From Beaufortia kweichowensis (taxonomy: Eukaryota; Chordata; Actinopteri; Cypriniformes; Gastromyzontidae): a DNA stretch of 64,000 nucleotides. Position numbers and translations under genes: made by a program. The notes below the pieces were generated by a model. That model was not told where the DNA came from. It was given only the letters and a program-made list of their open reading frames with translations, and ran no database searches. The stretch spans positions 14,718,659 through 14,782,658 of the forward strand of contig CM032797.1 of NCBI GenBank assembly GCA_019155185.1. Direction: 5' to 3'. Positions 1 to 10,407 of the stretch are shown piece by piece (the stretch's first letter is position 1; each line of letters opens with the position of its first letter).

Positions 1-1799
1 AATTTCTGGAACACTATATATTTTTTTATAGTCTACCGTTTACTTACTATAGCATATGTGTTTAATCTTAGAAGTCCACACATTCTGTGTTTTACATTTC
101 TGTACATTGTCATGGTGAAAAAATATTATTAATATATTTTCATATACAACTCAATGTGTGACTCAAATAAACTTGGCAACCAGACATTTAGGTCACTGTT
201 TTGAATTATTTTACCAATATATAGAAATGGTTTTCTGACAGTTGTGAAAAATAATCAGTTGCACAATCTGATAAAAATCTGATAATATGGGTGAAAGTAT
301 GTAAAGGAACTGTTAGTCTAAAACAGCACTGTATTATTCCCTTAATACCCAAAACAATAAACTGCTGTATGTCTTGGATAGTTTGGTGCTGCATTTATAA
401 ACATTGATGATATATATTTAAAAATTGTCCAGCAACATAACATTGTTGAGTAGCTAGTGTGATAAAGACAAACATTTCAGAAAATAAATAAATGAATAAA
501 ACATATGCACCATAGTAAGCATTTTATTTTCAGATCTTTTTAAATTCCAGACTTAATTTTTCAGACTTCTCTGTGACATTTTAATTGTGTGAGAAATCAA
601 GCAAACGGTAAAGTTAAAGTTTATTTAGTAAAGGTAAGATGTTTCTAAGATGCAAGGTACAGGAAATCGAAGTACATGTAAGAGAATAACATATATAAAC
701 TTAAAATAAGTAAAATACAATATTAGGTTTGATAATTGTTAACTGGAAGAATAACAGACTTTTGTATGTAATGAACGCCCTCTGCTGGTCTAACACACAC
801 AATGCGTATTTAAATACACACAACGTGCGTTACTGGGAAATATTGTGTGGGTTTAACCTAAACTCAAAACTCCAAATTTTCCTGATGATTACATACACTT
901 AAACTATGAAAACTGCTGTGAACGAAGCAACACTTTCTCACATGTGCCAAATGTATAAAACAGATGTACTGTGGTGTGTGAAAAGGCCCATAAGGCTCCC
1001 ATATACTTCTTTGATCTTTTAGTGCATCCCAATCTATCAAAACGAACTTCCACACAAATTACTGCGATGGTGTTTGAAATAAAGCATTTGCTGAGTGACT
1101 ACTCTTTATTTCCACATGTAAAAAGCGTGTGATTAAATATAAGAATATATGAGGTGATAAAATTAGGTCAAAGTTTGTCCTCCTTATTCTTTTAACCTGG
1201 TCTGAGTGTTTAGAATACTTTAAATCCGATCAAACAGCATAGTAAAGATATTTTAAGTATCCAGATCCTCCCTATGTATCCTCTTATATTCTTAAACTGA
1301 TCTTTAATAAAACAATTGTTTTAATTCAACAATGCACGACTATGCAAACATAATAATTTGGGATGCTTCTAAAAATTAAAGTCTTAAGAGCAGTTATCTT
1401 GGACATTTGTGGGACTCGTGAGCTTAATGATGAGGTGGACAAAAGAGGAAAGGGGGTGGGGCGCAAAAACGTATAGATCCGAGTCACAATTTGCCAAGAA
1501 CAAAAAAAAACAAGAACAAAAAGCCTAATTTCATTTTACATCCTCAAAAAAAAACCTTATTACAAAGAAACAATTTGAAATGAGCCAAACGAGTTGACTG
1601 TATAAAAATGCACTCGAATACATTTTAAATAAAATGTACATTGAAGGCGAATACGCCTTTAAACTAAAAGACATTCATTTGGAAATCGCAACTTTAGTAC
1701 ACATTATATAAATTCTGCGTTAAACTGAATCATGGATCCTTTAGAAACTATATTTAATAATGATGTGTAACGTGTTATTTCTATAGGAAAAGAGATATG
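1..1799. other. 5' flank without recognisable gene
   Basis: AT-rich sequence. Short open frames on both strands have no codon bias or recognisable protein. Apart from the CTCF-like motif nothing was identified. Confidence 0.6.
777..788 (-). promoter_or_regulatory. CTCF core motif
   Basis: The plus-strand GCCCTCTGCTGG is the reverse complement of CCAGCAGAGGGC, a full match to the vertebrate CTCF core CCASYAGRKGGC. It lies 1.4 kb upstream of the asph-like gene. Such motifs also spread in SINEs, so occupancy is uncertain. Confidence 0.4.
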
Positions 1800-2143
1800 T
1801 ATAAATCTCGCGATAAGTACAATCTTCCATCTTGCCACGTTCCAGTGCTGGCAGAAAACAGGGACGGGGCGGTCCTGCCTCGCAGCTATCCACACGATTG
1901 AATAAGTCACTAGCATGTGTTTGACGATTGGATGACATTTTAATATTCCCCGCCCACAATGGCTTTGTATGAATAACACTGGTCGAAGGCTCAGTCACTC
2001 AAAAGGGAAGGGTTGCTATGGACTTCAGCGTATGAAGGTATAGGGGTTTGATTTTGCAGGGAATCATCATCAGCACTGAGCACTGATATTACAGTCCATT
2101 CATTTTCTACAGAACGACAACAGACGAACAAACAGCAATTGCA
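1800..2143 (+). promoter_or_regulatory. asph-like promoter / 5' UTR region
   Basis: GC content rises just upstream of the start codon. A GC box GGGGCGG lies at 1866-1872 inside a short palindromic G/C stretch. The 5' UTR directly precedes ATG 2144, whose context is GCAATGG. No convincing TATA box sits at the right spacing; TATAAAAA at 1601-1608 is far upstream. The exact transcription start is not visible. Confidence 0.4.
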
Positions 2144-5100
2144 ATGGCTCCGAAGAAAAATGCAAAAGGAAACACGAAAAAAGGTTAGTAAATTGACACT
2201 GTTTTTGCCAAAGATGCGTACATCAACAGCCTTCTGCACAAGGCCTTAAAAGTTAATCAGGCGGCAAGATTGATTTTGGTGATCTATTTCAAAGCTCTCT
2301 AGTTGGGATAATAAATCACAAAAAGACATTATTAAAATACAGAATAGGCGCTTTGTAGAAACGTATACATCCATTTGTTATTAAGACTGTAAACAGACTA
2401 CTTAAACAACCTTAGTTGTGTTATATTATAGCTGGTAATAGTTACGTATCATCGCCAGAGTGTCTTGTGTTAAGTCAGCGCAGTCATGTCTGTTAACTTA
2501 AACGTGCATCCCTTTACTCTGTTGCACAACTCTCACAAAGCTCAGTGTAATAATTGTTTTTGTTAATTCACACAGCAACTCATTCCTGACCTATATTTTC
2601 AGGCTAATGTTTGTTCATGGCTTGCAGTCAGAGTTGCTCAGCGGGATCGCTTAAATGCTCACGTGTCAATATTTCTGGAGTGTGGGAGGGGTTACACGTG
2701 GCCTCTAGGGTCCCATACCCCCACAAAAATGTAAAACATACCCCTTTACTTTCTGCAGGACCTCGACTTTGGTTCTTACATAATCACACTGTTACTAAAC
2801 TCAACAACAGAGTTTACTCCTAAACTCTGTTGTTGAGTTTAGTAACAGTGTGATTACTCCTAAACTCTGTTGTTGAGTTTAGTAACAGTGTGATTACTCC
2901 TAAACTCTGTTGTTGAGTTTAGTAACAGTGTGATTACTCCTAAACTCTGTTGTTGAGTTTAGTAACAGTGTGATGATGTAAGAGTGAGCATAGTGTATTT
3001 CTTAATTTCACTTTTCGACGTGGTTTACAGCTTCTAAATATGTGTGAAATTATCATACGCTACAAAGATCTCCTCCCTTTATCCGTGTTTGTCTAAACTC
3101 AATGTCGCTCTCTGCAAGTCATTCCAGTTTACCTTATCAAACCAATTGATCTGATTCTTTCACGTAACGCTAATGGTGAAGCCGCGCCTCTTTGAGTGTT
3201 TGCTGAAGGTTCTGCAAGAGTTAAAAACAGCACTACTGTCCTCAGATCAGCGAACCTTTATTGCTTTGCAAACTGTTCATCTTTTATTAAATGACTTTTC
3301 AGGGATATTCAGATGCACACAATAACAGCCAGAGTGCCAAAGAAATGGTAAAGAAACGAAAGCATGTCATAGTGTGCTTCAAATAACTTTGCATGGTTTA
3401 CAAAGGTATTTAATCCAATGCATTTGTGTCCTGTGTGTGTGTCTCTGCAGTAAATGTTTGTGTGTGTCTTAAACGCCAATAAAGAAAATCTCAATGTGCT
3501 CGTGAAGAATAAATGAAATTGTATATGTTTTCATCAAACAACATAAGGGCTGTCAGTTTTTATAGTATGTTGGGTATTGTTGTAAAGGCATCCTTAATGC
3601 TTGTATTGATCATTTGTAATATGCTAGTCTAATAGTCATTACACACTATAAACTTGCCTTTAAACCACTCGTTCACAGTGGTAAGTTGTTTTTTAATAGA
3701 CGGACTGTTTGCTGGTCATTTAGATTTCCAGTCAGGGTAGTTGCTGATAAGATCATATAAGAGGTTAAGTGTCAGGGTCTGGTTTTGTGACTGAAACTGC
3801 TTATCTAGAATGTTATGCAGCGGGGTGTGTGTAGGTATGACTGAAAAAGAGTGTTTCAAAGCCATCAAAGTACTGACAAAGGCATAGCAACAACTACAAA
3901 AGCAGTTCATGAGCTACAAAAGGTGTTTGATGCAAAATTTTTTATATCAGATCTATGAAATAAGTGGAAGAGGGGAAGATGTTGATTGGGACACAATAGA
4001 AACCGTTTGACTACCTGTGGATTTAGAGACGAGTCGAGCATGTGTGACTTAAGGGGTGTGTCTGGTTAATGCAGTCTGCTTAAACTTCAATTTGTAAGGG
4101 ATAATGTACCGCCAGACAGGTTTTCATCACAGAATAAACTCTGACATGGTGATTAGGGGTTTATTCTGCAATAACAGATGGCTGGATATCCTGCTTATTA
4201 CACGACTACTTACTACCTGAGTAAAATATTTGTAATGAAATTGATTTGAAATGTTTTATTAGTTCATTTGTAGCAAATACAAACCAGCCAAGACACAGCA
4301 TTTAAACAAGATGAATGGGCCATTTGGTTAAATTATTTGTAAATATAACCTCATACATGCTATTAATTAGGTATATTTGTATTAAATTAGTTTGTAAGTA
4401 AATTCTTTGTAAGCTAAAGGTTTAAAGTCCCAGTACAAACCTGTGTTATTAGTTTTGACTGGTTGTTATCAATAATAACATAAGGTGTGGAGTAACTGAC
4501 CAATCAGAATCAAGTATTCCAAAGCGTCATGTAATAATGTGGTTTAAACTGTAGTTAAATGGTTTCTATTTATAAAATACCTCTAAATGTATTAACTCGA
4601 AATGTAGGTTTTGTAGCTTTTTACATTTTGTTTCTGTTAGATAAAGTTGATTTTGACAAATCCAGTCTGATCCCACTGGTACCATGTTTATTGTTTTAAC
4701 AAGACATTAGGGAGGCCTGTCCTTGTATGGGAAATAAATATCTCTGTGACGGGGAGAGTCACTAAAAGGTTGCCAGAATGGACATGCTTATCAGCTTAAA
4801 AGTTGGAGTTTGATTTAATCTTTGGAAAATATAGATGCAATTGTGTCCTGTTCATTTGTTAGGTGTAAATTGGCGACCAGTCAGCCATTGCAGTTTTCAT
4901 ATGTGGCTTATAAAAGCAGGATGAAGTGAGATCTACCCCTACCCTTTCACATGAGTGCTTGAGATTTTCTGGCTTTCAAGCGGACCGTTCTAAAAATAAT
5001 CTATTTGCTGGTCAAGTTCCATATTAAGTTCCGGCTCAATTCACCAGGAACAAAAGCAGGAGAGCTGCAGTTGTAGTGGGGTCTGGGGTAGGATTGGGGT

Positions 5101-7920
5101 AAAAGACGCTCTCTTATTCCCCACTTCATTTGATGGGATGGGGGAGCCACAGGCAGAGGTCAAGGTTGTGAATGAAGAAACGGGTTAGTGTTTGTATGCT
5201 TTGTTATAAATTTCATAACGAGAGATGACATTTAACTAAGCGTGACGGTGTGAAAGAAAGCCTTTAAAATTGCATGATTTGTGTTTACTGAGTTTAGTGA
5301 TATGTATTTATATGTGTAATTTGCATTTTGTGAAAAAGGGCAGCCAAAACTTGACAAAGTTTTATCAATTACTTGAGTACTATTAGAGTTTAAGTTTTCT
5401 TGTTGAATTAATTCGTAAAAAGAGAATTTCTTTGTCTTTATGCTTAAGAAGATTTGAAGTTATTATTTGTGTCTGTAAGTGTTAACTGTAATTTTTGCAT
5501 CAGTTTTTGTGGGGTGCGTGTGTGCATGAACTTGCTTGTGTGTTGTTTGACCTAGAGAACGTAGCGGACAAAACACCTGTTCATTCTTCCCACCAAAGCT
5601 CAAAATGCAGATGTATTTATACCAAGGGGAGCGTCAGCAGCCTCAGAATAACTGTACTCTTTTAGCCTTGCTGTTTTGTCACCTTGCGATTACTGTAGAT
5701 TTGATTTGAGATTCAATTTTCATCTAACTAAAACAGATATCACATGGCTCTTTCTCATTTAAAATGGAAACAATTGGTTTGTTTGGATTTTTTGCTTTAT
5801 GCAGATAACAAAATATTTTATCAGCTGTGGTGTCTTTAGCTAAATAAACTTAAACACACATTAATACAAAAAGACTAATTCTATTTTAAAGGAATGGGCT
5901 TATTTTGGGAATGTATTATGTGAGTATTAAGTGAGTTGATTGTGTTTGTTCAATGCTGTTGTCTTTGTGGGTAATCTTCTTTTTTTATCATTGTACAGAG
6001 GCCAAGCCACAGCAGGCAAATAAAAATGGGAAGAAGGCAGAAGCTGCCGGAGGCACCTCCTTCTTCACCTGGTTCATTGTGCTGGCTCTCCTGGGCGTCT
6101 GGACCTCAGTAGCTGTGGTGTATTTTGACCTTGTCGACTATCAAGGTGTAATCGGTGAGTCAGTCGTCTATATGTTGCACTTTAAGTTCTCTTTTGCATA
6201 GTGATGCACTGATAGACAAGTGCACCTATTGTCATTTGCTCACTTATTTAACTTGGTCATTAAAGTAGATTTTTTAAAGACATGCATTAAGATATTAGCT
6301 AGTTGCTACATCAGTAAATCATTTCATTGAACATTAATTGCTCTATTTGACATTCAACAGGACAACATTATAGTAGACACACAAAATACAAATAAGACAA
6401 CATGACAATCTTTGAAGGTTATTTTTGCTATCAAATATTTACTAATATTAACTAATCTGACTCATAATAGTACATATTTCCTTAATAAACCCAATGCTGT
6501 TGCTTTATGTAAAATGTAAACTGCTGCTTCAGCCAACCTATAAATACAATTTTGCATACATTGTGTATATCTTAAGTGTGATTAATGTAGTCTTTGGATA
6601 TGTCATAATATGTAATTCTTTTAATAACTGGACTTAATTTTGCATGCAGCCAAAGCAAAGGACTTGCGCTATAATCTTACAGAGGTATTACAAGGTATGA
6701 AATCTGATTGATTAGGATCACCTTCATAAAAATCACTTCATTGACAGAATTCATCATTTTCATTTACAAAACATTTATAATGGTGTTCCTGGTGTCCATT
6801 TGCATACTGTAATGACAATATCATAAGAATTATCCCCAATATAGTATAGTAGTAGTAGTAGTAGTATAGTAGTATCTGCAGAGCCATGTAAGAAACCTTT
6901 TAGCTGTTTATTATGCAACAAAAACTCAGCTAAATTAGTTTTTTAAAGTGTTGAAATACAGCATTGTTCCAATCAGATTTTTACATCTAATTACAATCAG
7001 GCAAAATCTGTGATTTTCACTAATTTCACTAACTATGGGAGAGCTGCTGAGGAGAAATGACACAGACTAAATAAGATTTATTTTACTTTACTAGGTAAAC
7101 TTGTAACCTATGACACTGATGGTGATGGAGACTTTGATGTGGAAGACGCTAAAGTTCTACTAGGCAAGTGCACTTATTCCAATGACTTCACTGACAGATT
7201 TGATTGTTTTGCATGACTGACTTTGGTTCACTTTTGTGCAATATTAAATCAGACCATGTGCATGGTGCTTCATCATGCTACCGTAATCATCATTTTGTTT
7301 ACTTCATAAGTCTTTGAAAAGAAATTATATGTGACTTTGCATGAATTTGTGAATTAGACCACATTGTAGTATTATAAGCAAGAATGCTGCAAACATGTGT
7401 TTGTTACTAGGTGAGAAAATAGAGAGATATTTTTTTCTCATTTGCAAATATTGGAGACCTACATTCATCCAAAACCGCTTCATAGGTGCTTCCTATGCAT
7501 GTTTCTTTTCCTTGTCATGTTCCTCAGCTTCTCCAGATTCCTTAATTACATCTTTAACCCTTTTTAATGCTATTGGATCCTACTAACCCTTGCAAACCAC
7601 CCCACCTTTCTCTGTTTCCCTGCTCTTCCACTGTTCTGTCTTTCCCTCTCTTTCCCTATTTTCCCGTCTGCGTAGGGCTGACCAAAGATGGCAGCAAAGA
7701 AAACTCAGACTCTCTTGAGGAAGTGCTCGATATGTTAGCAGAAGAGGGCACTGATTGGTTTCAGAGTTTCTTCACCTTCCTTTATGATGCTATGAGTCCA
7801 TTTGAAACACTAGAGGATGAAGAAACCGAGGCAGCAGCGGAGGATGTTGCTGGCGCGTCACAGACAGAAGGGGTTCAGGGCCAAAAGACGTGCGTTATTT
7901 TAGGCCTTCAAAATCAATAG
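2144..7920 (+). CDS. asph: asph-like short isoform with CVILGLQNQ terminus
   Basis: Alternative product of the same locus. It uses exons 2144-2183, 5999-6154, 6650-6694, 7095-7163 and the terminal exon 7676-7920, giving 184 residues with intact phase. The exon-3 peptide AKAKDLRYNLTEVLQG matches the optional exon I recall in mammalian junctin-type ASPH isoforms (AKAKDFRYNLSEVLQG). The terminal exon begins LTKDGSKENSDSLEEVL and ends KTCVILGLQNQ; a mammalian ASPH splice form ends almost identically (KTCVILDLHNQ), so this terminus is an old conserved isoform. Topology is a short N-terminal cytosolic segment, one transmembrane helix and a luminal acidic tail. The intron after exon 4 has a GC donor (AG|GCAAGT at 7164). 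Its 3' UTR probably ends near AATAAA 9277-9282. Function of this isoform is inferred only. Confidence 0.85.
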
Positions 7921-10407
7921 TTGTGTTTTCTACTGCGATCGTGACGGAAGCACTTTATTAGAGGAGGACGTACTCCCTAGACGAGTTTTGTTGCAAACAC
8001 TTTTTGAGAAGACAACAGCCACATTTGGGAACTCTAAGAAGATGATGTCGTTATAAACATTTACAACTTTGTAAGCATTGAACTTGGGGTAGATCATGTT
8101 TAGTTGAAGCTCTTTTGCAACAGCTATAACTTATTTACATTTTCCATATGACATTAGTGCTGAAAGTTTTGCCAATTTAACATGCATACCTACCTGCATG
8201 TCTCACTTCTCTTACATCATGAATAATATAGAAAATATGTATTTAAATAGGCAGTTTAGCACTGTACATGTAACATCATACTACTTGTTTAAAATCATTT
8301 TTCTTTGTTTTTGGGCTGTATATAGTTTATTTTAAGAAATTTTATAAGTAATTTTGGGGTAAATTGCATCCTCAGGAATTCTGTGTTTTGTAATTCTGAG
8401 GTTTTTTTTGGTCCTGCTAAAAAGAGAGTAACCAGTTCAACATGTTCACCTTGTTCACAAGTTTTTCATAGTTTCATTGCGTCACTGCAGAAAGTCACAT
8501 AAAGAAAGCTAGTACTGTGGTCTGACATCAGTTTTTCTATGCAAGAACTAGTTCAGTGGCCCGGCCTATGGATCTTCTCCTGAACCCCAGAGTTCTGTAA
8601 CCGTCAACAAATGGTTCCTACCTGCCAATCTAAAGATGCTGAAATGGTGGGCTTACCAAATGTGATGTGTTCATTTATAGGTTCTGCATTGCAAGGTGGT
8701 ACTAGCGAAGACTGGAAGTCTTAATAATGTAAATGTCATACGTGCTTCGCACACTTTTCCTACGCACACCTCAGGAATGATTTAGGAAAATGACTAAGAT
8801 TATAGTGATGGTTGCTTTTGCTTAACTGTCACTCAGCACAATTACTTAATTTGCTTAAAGATTTAAATAATATTGAAAATAAAATAGTTTATAATCCTGT
8901 TTTTATGTACAGTTAAAGATTTACAAAATGACAGGCCAGCATTTTTTAAGTTATGTTAAGAGGGATAATGGTAGTCGAGCTGCATTACCTTTTTTCTTAA
9001 TTAACTGTTTGCACATTTGTAATATTTATTATTTTACAGGGGGAGTTCTGATTATAATTTAGATTAATAGTTTACCATTTGTGTATTTGGGCTTTTTTAA
9101 ATTGGCATGTTTTGATGCTGTTTTAAATGGCGATTTGTAAATGCATTATGTTGTTCTATTGAGACAGACACAATGCCTTTCGCAAGACCACTGTGTTTTT
9201 TTAATCAAAAATGAAATCAAGTTAGAAATGGGTGGACCGACTTGTCAATATCTTCTTCACACATTCCTTTGACACCAATAAAGGCAAAGGCAGGGCTTGC
9301 AAGTTATAACTTGTTTTCTGTAGCAAACATTGACTTATTTGAACATATTCTCTCTCATCCACACTAGATGAAACAAAAGATGTTTCCAGGAGAAAAGGTA
9401 TCTTGCACACTTGATCTTAGTGCATGGAGCATACTAGCCTCCAGTGTGTAAATTTAACAGAGTTTTCAAGCTTACTGAATCCACCTCAGTTTTTTGCATG
9501 GTTGGCTTACTTTGAATATTTCAAACTTATTTTTCTGTTTAGCTGAAAAGTTTTAATAGTAATTTATATATTTGCAGTTGTTTCTTGAAAACCTGCATGT
9601 GTCTAGGTGCTGATTTTACAAGCTACTGTAATTCCACACTATAATATGTTTGTTAAACGAGTATACTTTTTCTAACTTATTTGCAGATAATATTACAGAT
9701 CTTTGAACTTATATATACACTTAATATATATACGTTTCCTAAAACATAATTTATAACATAAAAGCATAATTTGTATGCTATATCATGAAACGCTAATGTG
9801 GGTGATCTGAATTTTGCTCCCTATTACTCACCAATTCTAAACCATTGCAATAATTGCGTTTCCGTGTGACTTGTTTCGTGAGTGGTGTTGCAAGTTAAGT
9901 TACAATGATTACACCACCAAACCAAGTTCTCACCCCCTAGAGCTTTCCAAAGCCAAAGATGTTGGGTTGAAGCTAAGAGAAGCTCTGAAACAACAGCTCA
10001 CCATCATCCATGAGAGAGTGGAGGCCAGGAAGATAGCTAAAATGGCACTGGCAGAGGTTAGGAGCATCCTAGCCAAAGAGGAGGAAGAGAGGACCTTGAG
10101 CCGAATAAGGGAGGAGTCGGAAGCCAAGGCCTGGGAGAGGGCTGAGGCACGGCTGAAGGAAGAAGGAGAGAGAATAGAGAAGGAAGATGTTGAAAAGGCC
10201 ATGGAAAGGATTAGGAAAGAGCAAGAAGAAAGGGAGAAAATGGCAGAAAGAGAAGAAGCCAAAAAAGCAAAAAAGGATGAGGTGAAGGAAAAGCCAGATA
10301 TTGAAAAGAAATCTCACGACAAGCCCATTGAGGAGGAAAATAAAAAGGTTGAGAAAGATGGAAAATTCAAAGAAGCCAAGAAGGTTGCAATTAAAAAGAA
10401 ATTGTAA
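2144..10407 (+). CDS. asph: asph-like junctin-type isoform (KEKE-like charged tail)
   Basis: Third 3' end of the locus. Exon 4 (to 7163) can join 9941-10407 (acceptor CCCCCTAG at 9933-9940) in phase 1, giving 258 residues and stop TAA at 10405-10407. The junction reads VLL-E, as in mammalian junctin, where the same exon joins a luminal tail rich in K/E. Here the tail is a long helical-looking stretch (AKDVGLKLREALKQQ...) followed by alternating E/R/K blocks, and the last ~45 residues are lysine-rich. In mammals junctin anchors calsequestrin and triadin to the ryanodine receptor at the junctional SR; that role is inferred here. The primary sequence outside exons 1-4 is not closely similar to the mammalian tail as I remember it. 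Polyadenylation signal candidates: ATTAAA 10435-10440 and AATAAA 10848-10853. Confidence 0.72.

Noticed and set aside
5953..5998. Alternative Met start just before the transmembrane exon of asph
   Set aside because: It lies in the intron polypyrimidine tract. Joining exon 1 (2183) to 5999 gives a phase-correct ASPH-like N-terminus.
9930..10317. Minus-strand frames opposite the junctin-type exon
   Set aside because: Shadows of the Glu/Lys-rich plus-strand exon, which is supported by phase and acceptor.
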